Shown one piece after another: positions 30,523 to 38,997 of a stretch of 64,000 bases of DNA (its first letter is position 1; the number at the start of each line of letters is the position of its first letter). Origin of the DNA: Rhynchopus euleeides (Eukaryota > Euglenozoa > Diplonemea > Diplonemida > Diplonemidae). Made by a program: the position numbers and the translations under genes. Under the pieces are notes generated by a model that was given only the letters and a program-made list of their open reading frames with translations, did no database searches and was not told the DNA's origin. The DNA is taken from positions 62,001 to 126,000 of the forward strand of contig OY723259.1 in assembly GCA_963210315.1 (NCBI GenBank). The letters run 5' to 3'.

Positions 30523-30830
30523 TTTTCTCGCTGGCGCTAGTGATGTCGGCTGGCAGAAAAAACACACAACAAAAAACCCCCCCCCCGCGTGTCGAGTGAC
30601 CTTACCTGTCTGAAGTACAGAAAATGTGTCGGGTTGGGTGGAGCATACACACACACATACACATATGTTCACACAACACAGGGCAAACCGCACAAACGTG
30701 TTCACACATCCGGCATCCTATGCGAAATACCCGCCGCTCCCCGGGAGCTGTTGCGGGAACCATCTGCTCTTCCGACCCACCGAGACTCTTGCCGTATTTT
30801 CTCTACCACACGGGGTGTGTTTTACCAAAA
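30523..30830 (-). repeat. A1 repeat
   Basis: 5' (minus-strand) terminal repeat of the element, about 308 bp, ending TTTACCAAAA on the plus strand. It should carry the element promoter and leader. Confidence 0.85.
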
Positions 30831-31250
30831 ATAGTGCAAAAAAATATTTTTTCCCCAAATTCCTATTTTCATTCCGTGAAATAGATACACGCCTGGTGAC
30901 GTTCAGAACAAAATTCAGCACTTCTGTGCCCTCACCAGACACACGTCTGAAATCTCCGACACGGGCCCGGCACCACGGTCCTCCAGAACTGGGCATGACA
31001 TCGGGAATCTCGTACAGATGGGAAAAGTATTGGGGCATCGGGATTGGGGGGTCGGCACCGCAGCCACACTCAAGCATCTTCTGGTGAGGATCCCGGCCTC
31101 GCTTCCAGGCTGTCTGGTGAGGAGCACAGAGCGGGGGGCGGTGTCTGGAGGAGGGCCACGGAAGGTGAGGGCGGCAGGGTGCGGTGGGGTGGCGGCTCCC
31201 TCCGCCTCTGGTGATGGAGTCGCTGCCGGGCAGCTCGGTGTGGTGGTGCC
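30831..31250. other. Flank of the retrotransposon, chimeric repeat sequence
   Basis: AT-rich at its left end. TGGTGACGTTCAG at about 30,893 recurs at 25,191 left of the element. From about 31,060 the sequence resembles the DUF4116 intergenic sequence at 51,088-51,140 and then, from 31,112, the 3' flank of the DUF4116 genes. Confidence 0.4.
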
Positions 31251-31335
31251 CTACAGAACAGAGGCCACCAGGTCTTGCAGGGCAGGGCTGGCGTGGGCGG
31301 CGTTCTGTGGGTTCGCACGCACCGCAGCAAGCACC
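31251..31335 (-). pseudogene. Cut-off C-terminus of a DUF4116 gene
   Basis: Encodes the usual family ending (RANPQNAAHASPALQ then DLVASVL and stop) but is separated from the gene at 32,077-34,242 by the 838-bp insertion. Confidence 0.8.
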
Positions 31336-32173
31336 GGATTGATTTTGTTTATAGACTGACTCATCCAGAGGATCCAGGGAGCCCGGCGCAATTGCCAGAC
31401 CCCCCAGACGGCCAGAAGACGCCGGTCTTCGCCGGGGCGGACCCAGCTAAAAGCTAACAGCAAGAACAGCAATAAAAAGGGAGAGCGTGCTCCTATCTCT
31501 GTGGGCTGGCGGGAAAAGGCTAAAAGGTAGAAAGGAAGGAAGCAATGTGCAACAAAATACGATTAATGCACTCGTTTGTTAACACCGCGCCGGTCGCATA
31601 ATGCTGCGGTCGGATGAACGATTGACTGATCAACTCCAACCCAGTGGGCGTAAAAAGGAGAAGACGGGAACAACGGCTGGTCTAAACAGGACGAACGGAC
31701 ACTCACCACCACAGGGTATTCCAGAGGCGTTCCTGGTCGCGGCTCGACTGGTCGAACAACAGGTGACGGGCAAAAGATCGTGGTGAAAAAGAACTAAAAG
31801 TAGGAAGGCGAAGGAAGGCAAAGCCGGAGGATCCACGTGTGCGGTGAACTTGTCCCACGTGCGCATGTGCGTTAAACTAGTCCCACGCGCCCCGGTGAAA
31901 AACACGTAACACGGTTGCCGCCCACAGTTTCTTCTGGCCACGCGGCGCGCTTCATGAGCGCCGCGTGCAGCCTGACTGGTCTTAGCGGCCTAAGCGAAAC
32001 ACCGGGTCTCCAGAGGGATACATCCAGCCTACACGCAATGCGCTACCTTAAGCCAAAGCGTGCAGCGTAGCTTACCTCAACGGTCTGTTCGCAAAGGCCC
32101 CCAGGGTTCACCACGTGGAGGTGCCAGCCGTAGTCGCCAGGTCCGCTCCCCTGACGACCCATCACCCCTGCAC
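31336..32173 (-). mobile_element. 838-bp retroposon inserted in a DUF4116 gene
   Basis: The segment is flanked by perfect 18-bp direct repeats, CGCACCGCAGCAAGCACC, at 31,318-31,335 and 32,174-32,191; intact paralogues have one copy (for example near 47,884). On the minus strand it ends in an A-rich stretch (TATAAACAAAATCAATCC), which suggests minus orientation and target-primed reverse transcription. No enzyme-coding ORF is visible. Near its 5' end, CACC-TCCACGT-GGTG resembles the P3/L3 hairpin of the possible ribozyme in the 20,357 insertion. Confidence 0.72.
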
Positions 32174-34242
32174 CGCACCGCAGCAAGCACCACCTCGCGG
32201 TCTGCCTGCAGCTCTGCACTGGCAAAAGGGAGCAGCACAGGGGGTTCCTCCTCTCGTGCCTCATCCACGCAGAAAGCGGCAAGTGCTGCCCGCCTGTCAG
32301 CACGCACACTGTCCCCCGCATAGACGAAGTTGCACGGGTCGGCACGGATGGCAGCAAGTGCCACGTCCAGGTCGTCACGCAGCGCAGTGGACATGTTGAC
32401 GAACACGGCGGGAATCAATGCAATGGCTGCCAACACAACATCCTTGTCCTGCCGCAGTGGGCCACTGATGTCGGTGTAGCTGTGAGGACTGACGGCAATT
32501 GCCTGCATCACGAAGGACTTGTCAGATCGGAGTACCGCGCTCAGATGACCGAACGTCACCAGCCCCTGACGAAGTGCCTGCATGACGACATCCTTGTCCT
32601 GCTGCAACGTCGCGCTCAGTTGGTGAAAGTCCCGCAGCCTCCGTTTTAAAAGTGCATGCATGGCAACATCTTTGTCCCCTCGCAGCGCCTCACTCACATC
32701 ATTGAAAGACCCTCTCCGCAGGCGAATTACCTCTATCGCGAAACGTTTGTCCCCTCGCAGCGCCGCGCTCAGCTCACCGAAACCAACTCTCCTGCTCTTA
32801 AGTGCCTCCTCGGCTACATCCCTGTCCTGCTGCAACGTCGTGCTCAAGTGGTGAAAATCCTTCAGCGCGCCCGAAGAAAGTGCTCTAATGGCGACCTCTT
32901 TGTCCCCTTGCAGCGCCTCACTCAGATCATTGAAACGCACTGCTGCGTCATGATCAAGTGCCTCCATGACGACCTCTTTGTCCTGCTGCAACGCCTCGTT
33001 CAGTTGATGAAAGTCGCGCAGATGATCCCGATCCAGTGCCTTCATGACGACCTCTTTATCCCCCCGCAGTGATGCCCTCAGATCATTGAACCATGCTGCG
33101 TCATGATCAAGTGCTTTCACGACGACCTCTTTGTCCTCCTGCAACGCCGGACTCAGTTGGTGACAGTGGTCCAGCTTGCCCTCAGCAAGTGCCTTCATGA
33201 CGACATCTTTATCCCCTCGCAGTGCTTCGCTCAGATCATTGAAACGCACTCTGTCCCAACCAAGTGCCTCCATGACGACGTCTTTGTCCTCCTGCAACGT
33301 CCGGGTCAGTTGGTGGAAGTCCCTCACGGAATGCGGTAAGCACTTCATGACGACCTCTTTGTCCTCTTGCAGCGCCTCGCTCAGATCATTGAAACGCACT
33401 CTGACATGATCAAGTGATTTCATGACGACAGCTTTGTCCTGCTGTAACGTGGCGCTCAGTTGGTGAAAGTGGCCCACCTTGCCCTCAGCAAATGCCTTCA
33501 TGACGACCTCTCTGTCCTGCTGCAACGCCGTGTTCACGTCTGCCAACATCAGGACACTGTTGATCCCCAGTGCTTCGAGCACGAAGGCCTTGTCGCTGAG
33601 CCACACAGCGCTGTTTGCACAGTGCGGCACAGCAACGAGCGCAACGCTGCGCTGCTCCTGCAGGCTCTTGTCCACGACGTGTTGCCACATCGACGCGTCC
33701 TGTGCCAACGCCGCGATGACGACATCTACGTCTGAACGCAGTTCGGGACTGGCACGTAGAAAGGCGATGGGGTCGCACCTCACGAACTGCAGCATCACCT
33801 CCTTGTCGTCGTGCAGCGAGGGGTGCACCCAGTGCGGCAGGATGGAACGTTCCACCGCGTTGTCGTCCTCTTCGTCTTCTTCATCGTCACCGCCCTGCTT
33901 TCCCCTGAGGGCGCGTCTCAGGACCGCCAGAACGCAATCCCGCCGCTGCTGAGCCCACACTGGGATGTCGTCCATCTTCAGAGCACCCCTGCGCAGCTGC
34001 TCCACAAACTGCGCCACCCCACGCACCACCCCCACCCGGCACCCGCCCGAGAAGGCGGCGACGCTGCTGACACACTCCGCCCCGTCACACGCGACGCGCT
34101 GCCCGCCAACGCTCAGCTCCACGTCCTCCCCGAACCCGAAGGCCTCGCCGCACCGCCGCTTCAGAGTAGACACCGTCGCATCGGGATCGATCTCCAGAGG
34201 CTCCTCACGCCCTGACAGCGTGTCGATGGCGTGCACCTCCAT
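32077..34242 (-). CDS. Ubiquitin-like / DUF4116-repeat protein, gene A (C-terminus altered)
   Basis: The ATG at 34,242 (MEVHAIDTLSG) gives 721 aa. Residues 1-75 form a ubiquitin-like beta-grasp domain (TLSGREEPLEIDPDATVSTLK, LSVGGQRV). After an acidic linker (DDEEDEEDDN) the rest is some 20 DUF4116-type helical units of about 22-28 aa. Units come in two styles, F-N-D-L-S-E-A-L-R-G-D-K and F-H-Q-L-S-A-T-L-Q-Q-D-K, often alternating. DUF4116 has no assigned biochemical role; long arrays of helical pairs suggest a scaffold. The last 30 or so codons come from the 838-bp insertion and replace the family ending. A pyrimidine-rich run ending in AG about 27-30 bases upstream of the ATG is a plausible splice acceptor. 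Confidence 0.85.
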   Translation of the reverse strand: MEVHAIDTLSGREEPLEIDPDATVSTLKRRCGEAFGFGEDVELSVGGQRVACDGAECVSSVAAFSGGCRVGVVRGVAQFVEQLRRGALKMDDIPVWAQQRRDCVLAVLRRALRGKQGGDDEEDEEDDNAVERSILPHWVHPSLHDDKEVMLQFVRCDPIAFLRASPELRSDVDVVIAALAQDASMWQHVVDKSLQEQRSVALVAVPHCANSAVWLSDKAFVLEALGINSVLMLADVNTALQQDREVVMKAFAEGKVGHFHQLSATLQQDKAVVMKSLDHVRVRFNDLSEALQEDKEVVMKCLPHSVRDFHQLTRTLQEDKDVVMEALGWDRVRFNDLSEALRGDKDVVMKALAEGKLDHCHQLSPALQEDKEVVVKALDHDAAWFNDLRASLRGDKEVVMKALDRDHLRDFHQLNEALQQDKEVVMEALDHDAAVRFNDLSEALQGDKEVAIRALSSGALKDFHHLSTTLQQDRDVAEEALKSRRVGFGELSAALRGDKRFAIEVIRLRRGSFNDVSEALRGDKDVAMHALLKRRLRDFHQLSATLQQDKDVVMQALRQGLVTFGHLSAVLRSDKSFVMQAIAVSPHSYTDISGPLRQDKDVVLAAIALIPAVFVNMSTALRDDLDVALAAIRADPCNFVYAGDSVRADRRAALAAFCVDEAREEEPPVLLPFASAELQADREVVLAAVRCRGDGSSGERTWRLRLAPPRGEPWGPLRTDR

Positions 34243-34887
34243 CCCACACTCCGGTGTGCCGAGGTCTGTTGGAGGGTGTGTGTGCACTGCCAGGACACAA
34301 ACACACACAACAATGCAGGTGCAGCGTGTGAACCCTCTTGATGTAACAATCTGGATGGAGGGGGCTCGTGCACTTGTCCTCTGCCTCTACACAGCCTTGT
34401 GCCCAAACCAGTCTATGTCACCCTGTTTCTTTGCTTCTGGACATTGTGTCAGACACAACAACAGCATCCTGTGGAGGCTGTCTTCAGACGCGAGGGCAGA
34501 GCCAGCCAGAATACCCAGCAAGGAAGCACGACACGATGCACCACTCACCACACGGAAGAAAAGAAACAGAACTTGTTTGTTGACCGTATCCACCCCCTTC
34601 TGTAAGCAGTGCAGACACTTCTGTTGGGCAGTGTTGGTTGCTGGCCCATCTGCAAAGTACTGTTTTCCTCGCCCAACCCCCAACCTGATCTTTCCCCCGG
34701 AACGTCCTTCGAAGTGTCTTGCCTGCCTGAAGGACAGAAAGGGTGGTGGAGCACAGGAGAAAAATGAGTGGTGCTAGTCGTGTTGCAACGCTTGGAAAGT
34801 ATTTCCTTCAATACACTGGCGTGTGTTGGTCTACATGATACTTGGCGCGTGCACCACCAAAGTGACCCACGATCAAACGTTGAAATA
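34243..34887. other. Upstream region of gene A with a divergent solo repeat
   Basis: Holds the 5' leader region, then at about 34,555-34,790 a B-like end (TTTGTTGACCGTATCCACC) followed by GCCTGAAGGACAGAAAGGGTGGTGGAGC-type sequence, a divergent relative of the A repeat. No gene is supported. Confidence 0.45.
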
Positions 34888-35307
34888 TACAGCAGCAGTC
34901 TCTCGGGTCTTCCTCACAGATGATTTTTGCATTGATCGCTTCGACCCAACCCGTCAATCGACACGCTTTATTTCTAGCTATGCTAGCGAGTATCGGCTGG
35001 CGCAGAGAAGGCACACAATGCCCCCCCCCCCCCACCCTTCCCCCACGTGTCGAGTCCCTTACCTGTCTGAAGTACAGAAACACGTAGCACACACACACAC
35101 ACCACAACCACACCCACACAGTATTCACACATCCACATCATATGCAAATCCAATGAACGCGCAGTGCCGTAATTGCAGAGACACATCTCACCTCATCACA
35201 GGTCGAGGTGTGTGCGTTTCACCACAACCTCTCCCCTCCCCATTCCCCCGTGTTCAGTGACATGTGTCGATAGTGTTCCATTTCACACAGTGTGTGGTTT
35301 ACCAAAA
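34888..35307 (-). mobile_element. Solo A-B repeat of the retrotransposon family
   Basis: A diverged B (34,888-34,947, TACAGCAGCAG to CGCTTCGACC) is followed by a diverged A (to 35,307, ending TTTACCAAAA) with no internal region. Recombination between A1 and A2 of a full element would leave exactly this A-B product. Confidence 0.75.
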
Positions 35308-35607
35308 AGAAGAGGTTTTGAAACCCCCGTGAGGGGGTCTCGTTGGGTGTGTGGGTGGGTGCTGGCTGCCTCCCAGTCGACACTCACGGACAGGTTTAGA
35401 TATATTACCCCGCATCAGCGGTTTCAAGCAGGTCTCGTCTGCGTCCATCAGGAAGCGTCGGGACCAAATGTCTGGTGAGGAGCACAGAGCGGGGGCGGTG
35501 TCTGGAGGAGGGCCACGGAAGGTGAGGGCGGCAGGGTGCGGTGGGGTGGCGGCTCCCTCCGCCTCTGGTGATGGAGTCGCTGCCGGGCAGCTCGGTGTGG
35601 CGGTGCC
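35308..35607. other. 3' flank of DUF4116 genes
   Basis: Begins with the conserved GAGGTTTTGAAACCCCCGTG segment seen after every complete family member. ACCCCC-GTGA-GGGGGT at about 35,325-35,340 is a perfect hairpin. No gene. Confidence 0.6.
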
Positions 35608-35791
35608 CTACAGAACAGAGGCCACCAGGTCTTGCAGGGCAGGGCTGGCGTGGGCGGCGTTCTGTGGGTTCGCACGCACCGCAGCAAGCACCACCTCGCG
35701 GTCTGCCTGCAGCTCTGCACTGGCAAAAGGGAGCAGCACAGGGGGGTCGCCCCATGTTGTCTCCTGGAAAGCGGCAAGTGCTGCCCGCCTG
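35608..35791 (-). pseudogene. C-terminal fragment of a DUF4116 gene joined to an unrelated array
   Basis: Matches 47,817-48,000, the last 61 codons of gene C, then changes abruptly at 35,791 to the GCTGCACG array. The frame continues into the array up to about 36,030 by chance. It marks the right end of the 10.3-kb duplicated block. Confidence 0.85.
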
Positions 35792-36385
35792 CTCGGAATC
35801 CTGATCCGCCGGTTGGGAGTTCTGTGCGCCCACGGCTGCACGGTTGCTCGGGGTCTGTGCGCGTGTTGCAGCACGTCGGGCGCCCCGTGGGCCCGCAGTC
35901 CCTTGGTGTCTCGCCCGCCCCCTTGGGGCCACCATGTTGCTCGGTTCCTGCTCGCGATATGCTGCAGGTCGTTCTGTCTGTGCGCCGGAGGCTGCACGAA
36001 TGTTCTTTTTCTGTGCGCTTGAAGCTGCACGGCGTTCTATCGGTGCGCCCCAGTGGGCTGCACTGTTGTTCAATTTCTGCGCGCTCGAGGCTGCGCGTTT
36101 TTTCTGTGCGCTTGAAGCTGCACGGCGTTCTGTCGGTGCGCCCCAGTGGGCTGCACTGTTGTTCGATTTCTGCGCGCTCGAGGCTGCGCGTGTTTTCTGT
36201 GCGCTTGAAGCTGCACGATTGTTCTGTGCGCTCGAGGCTGCACGACTGGGTTTCTCCTGTGCGCGGTACGCTGCACGATGTCCCGATGGTGCGCTCATGG
36301 CTGCACGGCTGGGTTGCTCCTGTGCGCGGTACGCTGCACGGTGCCCCGATGGTGCGCTCGAGGCTGCACGGGGTTCCGTCGGGGC
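35792..36385. repeat. Degenerate tandem array with GCTGCACG core
   Basis: Units of about 30 bp carry TGTGCGC, TTGAAGCTGCACG or CTCGAGGCTGCACG; part is arranged in longer units of about 93 bp including TGCGCCCCAGTGGGCTGCAC. All frames stay open, giving spurious RAASSAQK-type repeats. It lies directly downstream of the 36,388-37,428 gene. Confidence 0.7.
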
Positions 36386-36387
36386 GG

Positions 36388-37428
36388 TCACTTCCGGGGG
36401 TAGTACCGGTTGTTCTTCCGAAAAACCGGCGGAGGGACAGGCTGCTGGTCCCGGTAGCGCATCCTGCTGGACTCCCCCCCCCGCCGTCCCCGCTTCGTCG
36501 GCCCTCCCCCCTGCTCCTGCGTCGTGCGCTTCGTGCCGCACCGCATGGCAATGTGCGTCGCCTCCTTCAGCGCCTTCGGCGCCCGCTCGTCCACATTCAG
36601 GTGATCGATGAAGGCGGTAGCGGCCCTCACACCCCGCTCCGCCTTATGGTGGTGATAGAGAAAGGTTTTGAAGATATCTCCCAGCAGCGTCGAGGGGGCA
36701 GCGCCCTGCAGCAGAGTCATCATGTGCTTCAGCAGGGCATCGAGGATGGTGCGCGCCTCCCCCTGCTGTTGCGGGACGTACCTCTCCAGCAGCACCTGGA
36801 GGCGCATCAGCTGGAGGTCGGAGAGGTTCAGCCACCTCGCCGGGTCCAGCTCCACCTGCTCGGCCGTGAGGCTGCGGTCAACACCCGGTGCAGGCAGGTC
36901 GTCGTCCTCTTCTTCGTCCATGCTGTCGGGCTTGTCCTCCTTCGGTGCCTCTGGGACCTTCACCTTCTTCACCTCCCCGCGCACCTTCCGCTGCGGCGTC
37001 TCCTCCGGGGCCTTCTCGGCCGCCACCACCTCCGCCTCGGTGGGGCTGCCCGCCCCCAGCTCCGATGCCGCCGACTTGGCGAGCCGGTCGGGGGCCTCCA
37101 CTGCCGCGACGAAGTCATCCTCCTCCATCGCCTTCCGCAGTGCGGCAAGGCACAGCATCAGCCTACGGGTCGTGAACTGAGTCCACGCCTCAACGGCAGT
37201 GCTCGTCACCTCCGCCAGAACGAAACGCACTCGCTCTTCCTCCTCCTCCTCGTCCGCCGCCACAGACTTCCACGTGGCGAGGACCATCTCCCCCTGCACG
37301 GAAACCGTGCTCACGCGGAGGAGGTGGGCCACCGCCGTCTTCACGCACTTTGGCGCCATGCCGAACTTAGCGGCAAGGCACTTCGACATCTGGAAGTAGA
37401 AACGCTTGCCAGATACGATGTCCGCCAT
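36388..37428 (-). CDS. Unknown, possibly gag-like protein
   Basis: 346 aa from the ATG at 37,428 (MADIVSGKRFYFQMSK); the frame is open 46 codons further without a better start. The N-terminal 130 residues are alpha/beta-like, with an acidic loop DEEEEEER. The centre (about 155-245) is Ala/Pro/Lys/Glu-rich and disordered-looking. Residues about 250-320 are helical (LSDLQLMRLQVLLERY, ILDALLKHMMTLLQ). The C-terminus is basic (GPTKRGRRGGESSRMRYRD) and ends RKNNRYYPRK. This order suits a nucleic-acid-binding gag-type protein, and the gene is next to a retrotransposon repeat and an array. There is no domain I can name, so a host gene is also possible. Confidence 0.55.
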   Translation of the reverse strand: MADIVSGKRFYFQMSKCLAAKFGMAPKCVKTAVAHLLRVSTVSVQGEMVLATWKSVAADEEEEEERVRFVLAEVTSTAVEAWTQFTTRRLMLCLAALRKAMEEDDFVAAVEAPDRLAKSAASELGAGSPTEAEVVAAEKAPEETPQRKVRGEVKKVKVPEAPKEDKPDSMDEEEDDDLPAPGVDRSLTAEQVELDPARWLNLSDLQLMRLQVLLERYVPQQQGEARTILDALLKHMMTLLQGAAPSTLLGDIFKTFLYHHHKAERGVRAATAFIDHLNVDERAPKALKEATHIAMRCGTKRTTQEQGGGPTKRGRRGGESSRMRYRDQQPVPPPVFRKNNRYYPRK

Positions 37429-37681
37429 TGTGTGTGTGGAGTGTGTGGCGAGCTGACGTACGGAGGGGCGAAGGCAGGGAGCAAAACACCACTCGTTGGC
37501 CTGATGAAGGGTGGTGTTTGTTCCGTTCGCCCCCCTTCCAACCTTGCAAGAAAACTGTTGTTGCAAGTGGTAGAACTTCTGCTGATGATAATATCAGTTC
37601 AGGGTTTTGTGTGTAGAAGCGTCAACGCAACAAACAAAGGAAATTCATCAGAGCGGTTGTAGCTGTGAAGTGATAGGGCGC
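37429..37681. other. Short spacer with an inverted B-like motif
   Basis: At about 37,612-37,668 AGAAGCGTCAACGCAACAAA begins the reverse complement of the sequence at 51,205-51,262 and 59,874-59,930. The duplicated block starts at 37,682. Confidence 0.5.
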
Positions 37682-38115
37682 TTTTCTCGCTGGCGCTAGT
37701 GATGTCGGCTGGCAGAAAAAACACACAACAAAACCCCCCCCCCCCCCCCCGCGTGTCGAGTGACCTTACCTGTCTGAAGTACAGAAAATGTGTCGGGTTG
37801 GGTGGAGCATACACACACACATACACATATGTTCACACAACACAGGGCAAACCGCACAAACGTGTTCACACATCCGGCATCCTATGCGAAATACCCGCCG
37901 CTCCCCGGGAGCTGTTGCGGGAACCATCTGCTCTTCCGACCCACCGAGACTCTTGCCGTATTTTCTCTACCACACGGGGTGTGTTTTACCAAAATACAGC
38001 AGCAGTCTCTCGAGTCTTCCTTTCAGATGATTTTTGCATTAATCGCTTCCACCTAGGACCCTGAGGGCCCTTGGGCCAAGGGACGCCACGCGTTTTGTTA
38101 GATGGCCGGTGGAGT

Positions 38116-38997
38116 CTAGGGCGGAATGCGGACGTAGTGCTCTGATGACGACCCCCGGGTGTACTGATCTGCTTTCTGCTCATCAGTTGGGACCCACATG
38201 CATTCGATGCAGAGCTCAGCGCCCTGTGCAACCGTGAAGAGATCCGCAAGTATTCCGTTTGCCACGAACGATGACGAATGCCCCCGCTGTATTGAGTGCA
38301 CGAGGGGTAGGTTGTCGACCATCAGACGTACCCGCTTGTTCGTATAGTGTAGGGCGGTAAGGCGTACTGCCTGGCGCGCCGCGTGTGCCTCCTTCAGGTA
38401 TATGTGGTGCCCGGAACTCGGCCCCTGGAAATCTTCGTATGCCACGAGCGGAGCGGCTGTGTCGATGAGAACCCCCCAGCGCGTCGATGACGCGTCAGAC
38501 CACACTGTTACTGCGTCCGTCGGCGGTCGAAGTACCCAAAAGTTGGCCCGCATGCGGTGAGTACGCATCTTGATCTCGGCTCGCACTGAGGGTCGGACCG
38601 CCACCTGGCGATCCCACGCGCCCCGGTCATCGACTGAGGCAGCTGCAATGTCCTTCATGAAAGTCAGGGTTGACGGGAGGAAACACAGGTGGGCCTTCGT
38701 CGTGTAGGCATGCCACACCAAACCCCCCACGACTTTGAAGATCTCTCTTGGTGTAGCGGGCTTCCCCCCGACAACTGCCCTCAACTCTGTCCCCGACAGG
38801 AACTTCTCCAGCCATGATTCGTCTGATCTGTAGCGGTGGTTTCTCAGATCGAACGCGATCCCGAACGAGGTGAATCGCTGCACCGGGTGCCCGTAGTCTG
38901 GGTCATCGAGGTTCATCACAGCGTTGGTCTCGGCGCACCGGTGGAGGAAAGCGTCAAACGAACTCTGTACTCCTTCCTCCGACCCCCCCCAACACAA
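38116..38997 (-). CDS. Retrotransposon RNase H region, copy 2
   Basis: Identical to the copy at 25,906-26,787 except one substitution (Gly to Asp, in MNLDGPDYG / MNLDDPDYG). Active-site residues are unchanged. It depends on the same +1 shift at eight G residues. Confidence 0.8.
   Translation of the reverse strand: MCWGGSEEGVQSSFDAFLHRCAETNAVMNLDDPDYGHPVQRFTSFGIAFDLRNHRYRSDESWLEKFLSGTELRAVVGGKPATPREIFKVVGGLVWHAYTTKAHLCFLPSTLTFMKDIAAASVDDRGAWDRQVAVRPSVRAEIKMRTHRMRANFWVLRPPTDAVTVWSDASSTRWGVLIDTAAPLVAYEDFQGPSSGHHIYLKEAHAARQAVRLTALHYTNKRVRLMVDNLPLVHSIQRGHSSSFVANGILADLFTVAQGAELCIECMWVPTDEQKADQYTRGSSSEHYVRIPP

Larger units (their letters stand above)
25388..30830 (-). mobile_element. Tyrosine-recombinase retrotransposon with split direct repeats, copy 1
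   Basis: Read on the minus strand the order is A1 (30,830-30,523), tandem array, gag-like ORF, tyrosine recombinase, RT-RNase H, B1 (25,844-25,785), A2 (25,784-25,474), a 26-bp spacer and B2 (25,447-25,388). A1-internal-B1-A2-B2 is the split direct repeat layout of Ngaro/PAT/VIPER-type elements, which use a recombinase rather than an integrase and make no target duplication. Gene order gag-YR-RT/RH is as I know it for VIPER. Length is 5.44 kb. Both ends share AAAA with the flanks. Confidence 0.85.

Noticed and set aside
25474..30830. LTR retrotransposon with simple LTRs
   Set aside because: Extra B repeats outside and inside A, a tyrosine recombinase instead of a DDE integrase, and no target duplication fit a split-repeat element better.
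35448..36551. Two long overlapping minus ORFs (367 and 378 codons)
   Set aside because: They run through a DUF4116 remnant, the GCTGCACG array and the end of the 36,388 gene in wrong frames; repeats such as RAASSAQK come from the array.
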